DNA of 32,016 nt, taken from Armatimonadota bacterium (GTDB lineage Bacteria; Armatimonadota; Zipacnadia; Zipacnadales; FEN-943). The DNA is taken from contig PMZA01000294.1 of the NCBI GenBank assembly GCA_003170595.1, positions 1-32,016 on the forward strand, in the 5' to 3' direction. Each line of letters begins with the position of its first letter. Position 1 is the stretch's first letter. A program made the position numbers and the translations under genes. The notes below the pieces were generated by a model. The model was not told the DNA's origin, made no database searches, and worked only from the letters and a program-made list of their open reading frames with translations. Below, piece by piece: positions 7,235 to 16,286 of the stretch.

Positions 7235-8884
7235 ATGCGGAAGGCTTCGGTGATCGTCGTGGCTCTGGGAGTCGTCGCGGCGGTGTGGGCCGCGCCGGAT
7301 AACAAGCCGCGCGAGGTGTGGGTCGGTCTGCGCGAAGACGGGAAGGCCGGGACCGGTACCCTTGGCGATCCCTTCGATGGGCGCGGCGTCGAGAAGCTCA
7401 ACGCGCTCTTCGACAAGTTCGTGAAGGAGTACGGCGATAACCTCACCGTCCACTTCGGGCCGGGCATATATGAGGGCGACCACCTCATCGCGCCAGCGAA
7501 TAACTGGCACATCCTCGGCGCCGGCATGGACATCACCACCTTCCGCACGCGCGCCAACCCCAACGCCATCGACGCCTTCGGTTTCCGGGCCGGAGGGTAT
7601 ACCGGCGGACCCTACGGCTTTCTGGCGCAGGACTTCACCGTCGATTTCAATGTCCTCAACTTGCGCAGGCCGAACCGGGCGTTCCTCTACCCGGATTGGC
7701 GCGGGCAGGACGTCGCGTACGTCTACGCGGCGAAGCTGCCGGACTGGGCGGCGGATGCGACGTATGCGCTCGGAAAGATGGTCCGCTTCCGTGGGCAGGA
7801 GTACATGGCGCTCAAGAACAGCAAAGGCAAGGAGCCGGCGCAGGGCGAGTTCTGGTCGGCGCTGAGGGCGTGGAACCCGGCCGAGCTTCCGGCGTGGGAT
7901 GCGGCGAAGGGGTATGTCCTCGGCGAAGGCGTGGCGAAGGGTAAGGTCGGGTACCTGTGCATCGCGGACAGCAAGGGCAACGACCCCGCGAGCGATGAGA
8001 CGCACTGGAAGGCTATCGACCCCGACGCGCCCGACCCCGACATCTGGACCCACGCGGTCTTCGTCCATGCGAAGCCGCCGCAAGGGCACAACATCGTGCG
8101 GCGGGTGAAGGCGATCAACGGCAATGGCGCGGCGTTCTTCGGGCGCGAGGGCTTCATGATCGGCCTCGGCGGCGACGACTGCCTCATCGAGGACTGCGTC
8201 GTCGAGCAATTCCGCGGGAGCTACGGTAGCCTGATGATCCTCGACTTCGGCCAGCACGGAGTCATCCGCGGCTGCACCGTTCGCGGCAATGCCGACAAGG
8301 GCGGGACGATGACGATGGCGTACGGCGGATGGGCCGTGTGGGATGCGGTGTACGAGGACAACTTCTGCAGCAACGTGTCGGCGGCGAACAACATCGACTC
8401 GCTGCGATGCCGCAACGTCACCTACCGGGGCAACGTTTTCATGAACTGCAAGTACGTGGGGATCCTCGTCAATGTCGGGAACGGGATCGTGGGCGGGCTT
8501 GAGCAATACACGATGCCGATCGACGGGGTTGACGTCACGGACTGGGCGCGGTCGTCGATGGACGGGCTGTTCATCTACGGGAATCTCGTGCAGATGCAGG
8601 ACGGCGCGCCGTATGGGGCTATCCAGACGCAGCAGCAGGGCCTGCGGAATGTGCAGATCCACGACAATGTGCTGCGGACAACGTCGGGGCATGGGAAGGC
8701 GAGGGCGATTGGAGTGCTTGGCGCGACCAACGGGAGCGTGCACGGTAATGTGTGCGAGCCGGGAATGTACGCGGAGTTCCTGCCCGCGCCGGAGGGCGCC
8801 GCGACGTGGTATGACAATCTCGACCTGCTGGGGCAGCCGATGAAGAATCCGAAGGGCCAGCCTCTGCCGGCGCGAAAGCCGTAA
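7235..8884 (+). CDS. Secreted right-handed parallel beta-helix protein with two internal CBM5/12-like (chitin-binding-like) modules
   Basis: Signal peptide; 'GPGIYEGDHLIAPANNWHILGAGMDITTFR', repeated short beta-helix coils, and two tandem 'W/YxlGxxVxxxgxxYxaxxxxxGxxPxxxxxW' modules. Confidence 0.8.
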   Translation: MRKASVIVVALGVVAAVWAAPDNKPREVWVGLREDGKAGTGTLGDPFDGRGVEKLNALFDKFVKEYGDNLTVHFGPGIYEGDHLIAPANNWHILGAGMDITTFRTRANPNAIDAFGFRAGGYTGGPYGFLAQDFTVDFNVLNLRRPNRAFLYPDWRGQDVAYVYAAKLPDWAADATYALGKMVRFRGQEYMALKNSKGKEPAQGEFWSALRAWNPAELPAWDAAKGYVLGEGVAKGKVGYLCIADSKGNDPASDETHWKAIDPDAPDPDIWTHAVFVHAKPPQGHNIVRRVKAINGNGAAFFGREGFMIGLGGDDCLIEDCVVEQFRGSYGSLMILDFGQHGVIRGCTVRGNADKGGTMTMAYGGWAVWDAVYEDNFCSNVSAANNIDSLRCRNVTYRGNVFMNCKYVGILVNVGNGIVGGLEQYTMPIDGVDVTDWARSSMDGLFIYGNLVQMQDGAPYGAIQTQQQGLRNVQIHDNVLRTTSGHGKARAIGVLGATNGSVHGNVCEPGMYAEFLPAPEGAATWYDNLDLLGQPMKNPKGQPLPARKP

Positions 8885-8885
8885 G

Positions 8886-8916
8886 TTGACAAAGAGGCGG
8901 AGGCACGCGCTAGAGT
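8886..8916 (+). promoter_or_regulatory. Possible sigma70-like promoter for the TolB-like lipoprotein gene
   Basis: TTGACA (8886-8891), 19-nt spacer, TAGAGT (8911-8916). Sequence resemblance only. Confidence 0.35.
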
Positions 8917-9003
8917 CCATGGTTCTTCCACAGCGTGCTCATTTGTGGTAGCATGTACAAGTTGGAGCAAAAGCCGGAATCCGACGAGTTGGGAGGGGAC
9001 CAC

Positions 9004-9891
9004 ATGGCTCGCGTCCTAGGATTATGCGCAGCAGCTGCCGTGATCGTTCTGCTGGTGGGTTGCAGCGGCGGGAACGACACGGTGGTGACGCCCTCGGGCG
9101 TGAAGTACGTGTTCGTGAATGACCCGTCGCCAGGCCTGCTGCACCTCTTCGAGGTCATCGGGACGACCGTCACCCAACTCACCACCGGGACCACGACGTG
9201 GGAGAAGGAGCCCTCGGTTTCCTGGGATAGGACCAAGTGCGCCTTCACCTTGGCCAGCCTCGGCGGCGAGGCCATCTACATCGTGAGCCTCCCCAGCGGC
9301 ACCCCGCAGATGATCTCTGACGGGCCGAACGACTTCAACCCCACCATCTCGCCGGACGGGCGGTTCATCGCCTTCTCGCGGGGCACCAGCCCGGCGCGGC
9401 TGTGGCTCATGCTCTCCGACGGCAGATCGCCAAGGCCGATTGGCCCCGGGACGGGCAATGAGATCGAGCCCCAGTTCTCCGCGGATGGGCGGGCCGTGTA
9501 CTACGCCTCGAACGCGGCCGGTAACTACAACATCTACCGCGTGGACACCCTCAGCGGCGGCGTCACACAGATCACCAACGACCCGACAGACGAGAGGCAC
9601 CCGACCCTGCGCGGTGCGTATGAGGACTTGATCTACTCGGGCAATGCGACCGGCTCGTGGCGGCTGTACTACAAGGACGCCACGCTTCCCGACAGCACGC
9701 CGGTGAAACTCACCAACGGCCCCGGCGATGACGTCGAACCGTGCTGGCCCCACCCTGAGAACACAAGCATCCTCTTCACCAACATCAACAGCGGCGCCTA
9801 CACGATCAAGAGCCTCGAGATCTTTCCGCTGCTGACCCACACGCCGATAACGGTGCAGAGCACGGACGTTCCGCAGCAGCCGGCCCAGTAG
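9004..9891 (+). CDS. TolB-like beta-propeller (PD40/WD40-like) lipoprotein
   Basis: Lipobox 'VLLVGC'; repeats such as 'FNPTISPDGRFIAFSRGTSPARLWLMLSDG' and 'IEPQFSADGRAVYYASNAAGNYNIYRVD'. Confidence 0.88.
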   Translation: MARVLGLCAAAAVIVLLVGCSGGNDTVVTPSGVKYVFVNDPSPGLLHLFEVIGTTVTQLTTGTTTWEKEPSVSWDRTKCAFTLASLGGEAIYIVSLPSGTPQMISDGPNDFNPTISPDGRFIAFSRGTSPARLWLMLSDGRSPRPIGPGTGNEIEPQFSADGRAVYYASNAAGNYNIYRVDTLSGGVTQITNDPTDERHPTLRGAYEDLIYSGNATGSWRLYYKDATLPDSTPVKLTNGPGDDVEPCWPHPENTSILFTNINSGAYTIKSLEIFPLLTHTPITVQSTDVPQQPAQ

Positions 9892-9915
9892 CTGCACGCA
9901 ACTAGAGACGGCAAG

Positions 9916-9953
9916 AAAACGGCGCCGGCGACTAAGGTCGCCGGCGCCGTTTT
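9916..9953. terminator. Bidirectional rho-independent terminator between convergent genes
   Basis: AAAACGGCGCCGGCGAC-TAAG-GTCGCCGGCGCCGTTTT: perfect 17-bp stem, 4-nt loop, with A-tract and T-tract flanks. Confidence 0.92.
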
Positions 9954-9974
9954 GTTGTGCGTGGGGCGAAAGGG

Positions 9975-11012
9975 TCACAGCTTCGAGGCGAGCCAGTCCC
10001 ACACCTCGGCGGAGTAGAAGCGGTGCTCGCCATCCCCGTCGTAACGGCCCAGGTTGGCCTCGCCGCCCATCTGCTTGTAGAACCGCTCCAGGTACTCGTA
10101 GGCGATGTTCACGCCCTCGATCGGGAAGATCGGATCGTGCACGCCAGAGATGATGTAGAGGAGGCGCGGGGCGATCAGGGCGGCGAGATCGTACATCTCG
10201 GCCACGTCGAGCAGCCGCGGAACGAAGTTGCAGACGCAGTGAGGCATCGCGAGGATGGAGTGGCGGAAGGTGCAGAAGTAGCAGGCGGGGACGGTAGCCC
10301 AGACGCGCTTGTCGACGACGCCGGTGTACAGCGTAATCGTGCCGCCGCCGGAGAGGCCCACGACGACGAGGCGCTCGGCGTTCACGTTGGGCAGCGAGGC
10401 GAGGTAGTCGAGGCAGACCATGGCCTCGAGGACGCGCTGGCCGATGGTCGTCGTACCGGCCATGGCGCAGCGCATGGAGAACTGCATGCAACTGGCGCCG
10501 GAGTCGGCGGCGACGTCCTGATCGAACATCAACTCGCCGAAGCCGACCTGATCCGGGGCGAGGGTGATGTAGCCGTGCTTGGCCCCCTGGACCGCGTAGT
10601 CGTCGTCGATGAGAAGCTCGCGAGGGCGGCCCTTGTAATCCTCGGGAATGCCCGTGACGACGACCTTGCCTGAGCCGTGGCCGTGGAGGGCGAGCAGGCC
10701 GGGGGCCTGCACGTCCGCGCCGTGGGCAATCGCGTCGGGGACGAGGAGGTAGGCGGGCATGACCATGCCATCGGAGCGCTTGAGGTGGACGTAGCGGCGG
10801 ACGTAGCCGTCCATCTGCTCCTCGCGAAGCACCTCGGCCTCGACGGACGGGCGGTTCACCGGGTCGATGCCAAGGAGGCGGACGAACTCGGCGTAAAGCT
10901 CGGCCTGCCAGGCGACCGGGTCGGCGGGGTAGCCGCGCTCGAGGCTGAGGCGGTGAGGCGCCTTGTCGATGAGTCCACTGACGTACTGATCGAGAAGCTG
11001 ACCGGGTAACAT
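9975..11012 (-). CDS. Alpha/beta hydrolase, acetylxylan esterase/dienelactone-hydrolase-like
   Basis: 'PGLLALHGHGSGK', nucleophile elbow 'VVGLSGGGTITLY', 'YIISGVHDPIFPIEGV', 'GDGEHRFYSAEVWDWL'. Confidence 0.85.
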   Translation of the reverse strand: MLPGQLLDQYVSGLIDKAPHRLSLERGYPADPVAWQAELYAEFVRLLGIDPVNRPSVEAEVLREEQMDGYVRRYVHLKRSDGMVMPAYLLVPDAIAHGADVQAPGLLALHGHGSGKVVVTGIPEDYKGRPRELLIDDDYAVQGAKHGYITLAPDQVGFGELMFDQDVAADSGASCMQFSMRCAMAGTTTIGQRVLEAMVCLDYLASLPNVNAERLVVVGLSGGGTITLYTGVVDKRVWATVPACYFCTFRHSILAMPHCVCNFVPRLLDVAEMYDLAALIAPRLLYIISGVHDPIFPIEGVNIAYEYLERFYKQMGGEANLGRYDGDGEHRFYSAEVWDWLASKL

Positions 11013-11053
11013 CGCAAACCCCCTGAGGGCTAAGGCTAGAGCCAAAATCGGGC

Positions 11054-12130
11054 TCACGGCTTTGCGAGAAGCGACAGAACGCGCAGGGCGCCGGGGGCAT
11101 CGGCATGAGCCACGGCATCCGTCGCGCGGGCGTAAGCATACCTCTCCCGCCACGCCTGAAGCCAGCCGGATGCCGTCGGCGTGGATGGGGAGCGCGGCGC
11201 CATCGCCGCAAGGCGCGAGGTCGCCTGCACCTCGGCTTCCAGCGACGGAAGACGGCCACTCGTGCGCGCGATCGAGGTGGCCTCGTCGATCATCCGCGGC
11301 AGGTCGGCCTCGAAGGCCGTGAGGTCTCCATCGGCGCGGGCACAGACGAGGAAGGGCACCGGCGTGTTGAAGTGACCCGCGTCGAACATGCCGGTGTAGA
11401 GGTAGTTGGCCGCGCCATCCCACACCTGCAGGAAGTGACGCCCGCCACGCCAGAAGACGTCCGGGCGCAGATAGACGAAGGCGACCAGCGGGCCACCCGC
11501 CGGGTTGAAGAAGGCCAGGTAGGGGCGCCTGGGATCGAAGCCGTCCATGCGGACGCCCGGCTCCTGACTCCACGGGCCGACGCCGAAGTAGCCCGGCCGC
11601 GGGACCGCCGAGGCGATGGTGCCCGTGTGGAGGATGCCGCGCGCGCTGCGCCCTGCGTAGCACGAGAACGCAGAGATGTCGAGATCGAAGGTTGGGGCGA
11701 GGCGAACGATGCCGATGTCGGTGGGCGGCGTCGCGGCCTGGAGTTCACTGATCACGAGGCAGAAGCCAGGGCGAGCGAAATAGTCGGCGCGATGCTTGAC
11801 GCCGTCCGCGATCGAGCAGGTGACCGTGACGACCTGCTGGCCGGCGACGTGGTGGCGCGAGACGTCGGGGCGGACGCCCTCGGTGCCATGCGTGCCGGCC
11901 TGCTGGTTGTAGCCGTACCAGCCGCCCTCAGCCCCCTTCCGCGTGAGCGGGATCCACTGGCCGACGGCGTTGCGTAGGTCGACAGTGAGGGCGCCGCGCT
12001 CGGCTGTGGTCGAGAGGCGGTAGGCGTCGCCATCGGCGAGAGGGATGGGCGTGACGGTATCCGCGCAGAAGGCCGAGGCCGTGATGCCGAGGAGGCAGGC
12101 GAGGCTAAGGTTCAAGAACGACGAGCGCAT
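11054..12130 (-). CDS. Secreted protein of unknown function
   Basis: Signal peptide MRSSFLNLSLACLLGITASAFC; start overlaps the end of the upstream GH-like gene by 26 nt. Confidence 0.75.
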   Translation of the reverse strand: MRSSFLNLSLACLLGITASAFCADTVTPIPLADGDAYRLSTTAERGALTVDLRNAVGQWIPLTRKGAEGGWYGYNQQAGTHGTEGVRPDVSRHHVAGQQVVTVTCSIADGVKHRADYFARPGFCLVISELQAATPPTDIGIVRLAPTFDLDISAFSCYAGRSARGILHTGTIASAVPRPGYFGVGPWSQEPGVRMDGFDPRRPYLAFFNPAGGPLVAFVYLRPDVFWRGGRHFLQVWDGAANYLYTGMFDAGHFNTPVPFLVCARADGDLTAFEADLPRMIDEATSIARTSGRLPSLEAEVQATSRLAAMAPRSPSTPTASGWLQAWRERYAYARATDAVAHADAPGALRVLSLLAKP

Positions 12131-14108
12131 AGCACTCGACCTCCGGGAGGTTGATTGTGACGATGGGCCCCTCCACGCGGAAGGGCACGGGGTGACCATC
12201 GGGCTCGTCCATCGTGAAGAGCCGCGCGGACGCGGGCTTGAAGCCCAGGACGCGCAGATAGATCGGCGTGGCCGGCGATGCGTGGAAGCCGCGGCGTGTG
12301 ACGAAATCGGCGTTCACCGCGTCGAGCAGAAGCGCACGCCCCTTCGCTGGATGACGGAGGTAGAGGCGAAGGCGGGCATCCGGACTGCCGACGATGGCCT
12401 CGGGCTGATGGGCGAGCTTGCCCGTGAGCGCCTCGACGAGCGCGGCTTCGGAGGCGGCGTGGCTGACCCCGATGCAGTTCTCGAAATCGTCGGTGAGCCA
12501 GGCCACACGCGGGCCGGGGAATAGACCCTTCGGCAGTGCGGCGGCGCGCTTGTGATGGAGGCCGTCGAATTGCGCGAAGGGCCCCGTGACGAGCAGGCGT
12601 CCGCCGTCGTGGACGTACTGAGCGAGGGCCGCAAGCTCTGGGTCGGCGGCGGCGTAGATGCCTGGCGCGATGACGATGTCGTAGCCGCGAAGGTCGGCGG
12701 CTTTGAGCGAGCCGGGGAAGATGTCGCCGTCGGGGACGAAGACGGTCTCCCACTGCAGGTTCGCGCGCTGCAGACTCTGGCAGACGCCGTAGTACTGATT
12801 GCAGAGGGCGGGAAATTCGGGCGAGCGGTCCCAGTACGTGCCGTACATGTCCCAGATCTGCGAGGGGTAGCTGAAGAGGACGGCGATGCGTCCGGCCGAG
12901 CGGCTGCCCTCGTACCAGTTGGCGTGCTTGCGGAAGTACTTGCAGGCAGCGAGTTGCGGCTCATAGGGGCCGTCGTAATCGGAGAAGCGGTAGTGGGCGG
13001 CGAAGTGGCAGCCGGTCAGATGGGCCTCAGCGAAGAGCCACTGCATGTAGAGGCCCTCCTGCCGCGGCGGGAGGTCGGCGAGTTCCTTCGGGTGCTCCTG
13101 GATATCGAGGAAGAGCGAGACGGGCTTGCCGGAGGAATGGGCGCGGGCCATGCGATACGTGGGGACGAAGCTGGCGAGGCCGGGCTCGATGGGGAGCTGA
13201 GTGTAGATGCCCTGATCGCGGTACTCGACGGAGAGGCCGCAGCCGACGTTGATGAAATCGTAGACGCGGCTGTCGGCGGTCATCATCGCCGAGATCGTCG
13301 TGAGGTGCGACTGGTTGGAGTTGACGATGAGGTCGCGGCCGTACTTCTCGCGGGCGTAGGACTTGTTGTCGGCGACGATCCACTGCTCCCAGCGGACGGT
13401 CGAGTGAAGCTGCATGAGCCACCACTGATCGTGGAGGGGGCTCTGCCAGGGCGCGTCGGCGAGATGATGGGCGGCGAGGTAGGCGCGGTAGTCGAAGCTG
13501 TCGATGTCGTCGATGCCCCACTGGGAGTGAAGCTGGACGGCGGTGAAATGAGACTTCAGCCAGGCGCGAAGCTCGGCGCAGCAACCATCGCAGAAGCATG
13601 GGATCGGGCGCATCCAGAACCAGCGCGAGTAACTCTCGTCGTAGTGGATGCCGTCGGCGCCGCCGTCGACCTCCGCTCGCCCGATGTCGCGGATGAAGGT
13701 GCGGAACTCGGGATTGTTGAGGCAACCCTGGTGCCACGAGCCGGCGGGGATGAGGTTGCCGTGGGCATCGCGAGCCGACCACGCCTCGAGCTTGCCGGGC
13801 GGGCAGATCTCAGGGAAGAGCGCGGACGAGGTGATCATCGTGCAGAAGGTGATGCCGCGCTTGCGGGCCAACTCGGCGAGGGGGGCGACGGACTTCATCC
13901 GGTCGCGGGCTTGATCGGGGTTGGCATCCCAGGCGCAGGAGATCCCGCGGACGATGACGTCGATGCCCATGTCGCCGAGGCGATCGATGTCGGCCGCCGA
14001 GAGCGCGCCCTGACACATGCCGAAGATGCGCGCGTCGGAGAGCGGCTTCGGTGCGGCAAGAAGGGACATGGCGCTAAGCGCTACGACCAGCAAAGCATGT
14101 ACCTCCAC
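12105..14108 (-). CDS. Secreted glycoside hydrolase-like protein (TIM-barrel plus glutamine-amidotransferase-like/beta-galactosidase trimerisation-type domain)
   Basis: GTG start at 14108 gives signal peptide VEVHALLVVALSAMSLLAA. 'GGADGIHYDES...CFCDGCCAELRAWL' and C-terminal 'YDIVIAPGIYAAADPELAALAQYVHDGGRLLVTGPFAQFD'. Confidence 0.75.
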   Translation of the reverse strand: MEVHALLVVALSAMSLLAAPKPLSDARIFGMCQGALSAADIDRLGDMGIDVIVRGISCAWDANPDQARDRMKSVAPLAELARKRGITFCTMITSSALFPEICPPGKLEAWSARDAHGNLIPAGSWHQGCLNNPEFRTFIRDIGRAEVDGGADGIHYDESYSRWFWMRPIPCFCDGCCAELRAWLKSHFTAVQLHSQWGIDDIDSFDYRAYLAAHHLADAPWQSPLHDQWWLMQLHSTVRWEQWIVADNKSYAREKYGRDLIVNSNQSHLTTISAMMTADSRVYDFINVGCGLSVEYRDQGIYTQLPIEPGLASFVPTYRMARAHSSGKPVSLFLDIQEHPKELADLPPRQEGLYMQWLFAEAHLTGCHFAAHYRFSDYDGPYEPQLAACKYFRKHANWYEGSRSAGRIAVLFSYPSQIWDMYGTYWDRSPEFPALCNQYYGVCQSLQRANLQWETVFVPDGDIFPGSLKAADLRGYDIVIAPGIYAAADPELAALAQYVHDGGRLLVTGPFAQFDGLHHKRAAALPKGLFPGPRVAWLTDDFENCIGVSHAASEAALVEALTGKLAHQPEAIVGSPDARLRLYLRHPAKGRALLLDAVNADFVTRRGFHASPATPIYLRVLGFKPASARLFTMDEPDGHPVPFRVEGPIVTINLPEVECYALVVLEP

Positions 14109-14120
14109 GAAAGAACCGGG

Positions 14121-14169
14121 CCGGATAGGGGACCCTGCGACCGCTGCGCGGTCGCTTTGCCCTATTCGG
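14121..14169. other. Large imperfect intercistronic hairpin between the sugar-binding-protein and GH-like genes
   Basis: ccggataggg...gcgaccgc-tgc-gcggtcgc...ccctattcgg. Inner 8-bp perfect stem plus outer 10-bp arms with one non-Watson-Crick pair. Confidence 0.65.
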
Positions 14170-14200
14170 CCCCTCCACAGGCCAAGACGAAAGGCAAAGC

Positions 14201-15244
14201 CTAGAAGTCGAACTTGTCGATGTTGGCGGCGGTGAACTTGAAGGGCGGACCGAGGATGACCTCGTCGGCGTGGATGGTGATCTTCCCGAGGCGGCCGGCG
14301 GTGATCTCGGTGGCGCCGGGCTTGAGGGTGCCATCGGCGAGGGCCTTGGCGACCTGGATCGTGAGGTAGCCGAGGTCGACGGCGTTCCAGAGGACGACCG
14401 TCTTGACCGTGCCGCTCTTGACCCACGACTTCATGCCCTTGGGCGTCGAGAGGCCGACGACCGCAACCTTGCCGCCCTTGCCCGATTGCTCGACCGCGTC
14501 GGCCGCGCCGGGGAAGGCGACGGAGGTGATGGCGAAGATGCCCTTGATGGAGGGGTAGGCCTTGAGCAGATCCTGGGTGACCGTGAAGGCGACTTGCTGA
14601 TCCTCCTCGCTGGGCTTGAGGGCGAGGATCTTCATCTTCGGATACTTCGCCGCGATGCGCTCCTTCATGAACTTGATCCACTCGTTCTGGTTGGCTGCGG
14701 TGAGGGAACCGGTGACGATGGCGACCGGCGCGTCGGCGCCGACTTGGGTGGCCATCTCATCGACGAGGGTATAGCCGACGGACTGGGGGGTGGCCTGATC
14801 GACGAAGAACTCGCGCGAGTTCTTCTCGGCGTCAGCGTCGAAGGTTATCACGTGGATGCCCTTGTCGCGGGCCTTGCGGAGGGTGGGGGCGATGGCGACG
14901 GGGTCGTTGGGAGAGACGGCGATGGCCTTGACGCCGCGGGTGATGCGGCTGTCGATGATCTCGATCTGGCTCTCGACCTTGTTATCGGTGGGGCCGGAAT
15001 AGTCGAGGTCGACGCCGAGTTCCTTGGCCGCTTCCTCGGCGCCCTTCTGGCAGGCGTTGAAGTAATCGATGCCCTGGATCTTCGGGACCATCGCGATCGA
15101 GAGGCCGGTGGATGGGGCTGCGGCCTTCGGCGTGGCGGAAGGCGAGGAGCCGGAAGTTGGCTCGGCTGGCGGCGTCTGGTGTGCGCAACCGGCGAAGAAG
15201 GCAATCGTCACGAGAGTAAGGCAGACAAGGATCGTGCGGTTCAT
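14201..15244 (-). CDS. Sugar ABC transporter substrate-binding lipoprotein (RhaS/LsrB-like, periplasmic binding protein type 1)
   Basis: Lipobox 'AFFAGC'; 'IAMVPKIQGIDYFNACQKGAEEAAKELGVDLDYSGP...IIDSRITRGVKAIAVSPNDP'. Confidence 0.9.
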   Translation of the reverse strand: MNRTILVCLTLVTIAFFAGCAHQTPPAEPTSGSSPSATPKAAAPSTGLSIAMVPKIQGIDYFNACQKGAEEAAKELGVDLDYSGPTDNKVESQIEIIDSRITRGVKAIAVSPNDPVAIAPTLRKARDKGIHVITFDADAEKNSREFFVDQATPQSVGYTLVDEMATQVGADAPVAIVTGSLTAANQNEWIKFMKERIAAKYPKMKILALKPSEEDQQVAFTVTQDLLKAYPSIKGIFAITSVAFPGAADAVEQSGKGGKVAVVGLSTPKGMKSWVKSGTVKTVVLWNAVDLGYLTIQVAKALADGTLKPGATEITAGRLGKITIHADEVILGPPFKFTAANIDKFDF

Positions 15245-15281
15245 GATAACCCTCCGGACAGCGAGGCTTGGATGCGAGGGA

Positions 15282-16286
15282 CTATTCGACGGCGGGGGCG
15301 TCTTGACCTGCGCGGCGGAGGAGACGCGCGGCCATGCGCCGCGACCAGAGGCTGTGGGCCGCGACGGCCGCAATGAGAAGCAGGCCGAGGATGATCGACT
15401 GGTGCGCAGTCGGGACGCGGGCGAGGTCCATGCCGCGGCGGGTGACGGCGACGAGGAAGAGGCCGATGGTCGCGCCCCAGACCGAGCCCTCGCCGCCGAA
15501 GATGCTCACCCCGCCGAGGACGCAGGCGGTGATGACATCAAGCTCGAGGCCGGTGCCAGCGTCGGCTTTCGCCGTGGAGACGCGGGCGACGAAGATGACC
15601 GCGGCGAGGCCGGTGAGGAGGCCCGTCGCGGTGTAGGCGGCGAGCTTGAGGGTGCCAACGGGAACGCCCGCGAGACCGGCGGCGACTTCATTGCGACCGA
15701 TCGCGTACAGCCAGCGTCCCCATACTGAGCGCGACACATAGATGCCCCCGAGGACGACGACCACAACGAAGATCGGAAGCTGGACCGGGATGGCGAGCGG
15801 GCCCACGCTGAAGTAGCCCTGGCCGAGGTCGGTGAAGGACTCCGGGAAGCCGTGGACAGGCTCGGCATGGGAGAGGCCAAGGGCCAGCCCGCGGAAGAGG
15901 GCCATGGTCGCCAGCGTGACGATGAGCGGCGGAAGGCCGAGGCGGGTGATGAGCAGGCCGTTGAAGGCGCCGAGGACACCGCCCGCGAGGATCGCGAGGG
16001 ACGCAGCTTCGCCCAGTGGAAGGCCGGCGTCATGCCAAAACTTGCCCAGAAGTACGGAGCAGAGGGCGAGGGCTGAGCCGACGGAGAGGTCGATGCCGGC
16101 GGTCACGATGATCGCGGTCATGCCGACGGCTATGAGGCCGGTCTCGGCGACGAGGCGGAAGATCTCGAGGAGATTCTCCACGCTCGCGAAGCGCGGGTTG
16201 GCGATCGACGCGACGACCGCGGCAACGATGAGCAGGACAAGGAGGGCGGCCTCGCGGCGTGAGGTCAGGGCGCGGAGAGCGCTCAT
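15282..16286 (-). CDS. Sugar ABC transporter permease (RbsC/LsrD/RhaQ-like)
   Basis: 'MTAIIVTAGIDLSVGSALALCSVL', 'GLPPLIVTLATMALFRGLALG', 'ACVLGGVSIFGGEGSVWGATIG'. Confidence 0.92.
   Translation of the reverse strand: MSALRALTSRREAALLVLLIVAAVVASIANPRFASVENLLEIFRLVAETGLIAVGMTAIIVTAGIDLSVGSALALCSVLLGKFWHDAGLPLGEAASLAILAGGVLGAFNGLLITRLGLPPLIVTLATMALFRGLALGLSHAEPVHGFPESFTDLGQGYFSVGPLAIPVQLPIFVVVVVLGGIYVSRSVWGRWLYAIGRNEVAAGLAGVPVGTLKLAAYTATGLLTGLAAVIFVARVSTAKADAGTGLELDVITACVLGGVSIFGGEGSVWGATIGLFLVAVTRRGMDLARVPTAHQSIILGLLLIAAVAAHSLWSRRMAARLLRRAGQDAPAVE

Noticed and set aside
9022-11259. 745-aa - strand ORF and other long ORFs opposite the TolB-like gene
   Set aside because: Shadow reading frame (Arg/Pro/His-rich) overlapping two well-supported genes and crossing a strong terminator.
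12552-14204. 550-aa + strand ORF opposite the GH-like gene
   Set aside because: Val/Glu/Gly/Asp-rich antisense shadow with no domain pattern; the - strand frame has a signal peptide and family motifs.
14270-15376. 368-aa + strand ORF opposite the substrate-binding protein
   Set aside because: Gly/Asp/Leu-rich antisense shadow of a clear lipoprotein SBP gene.
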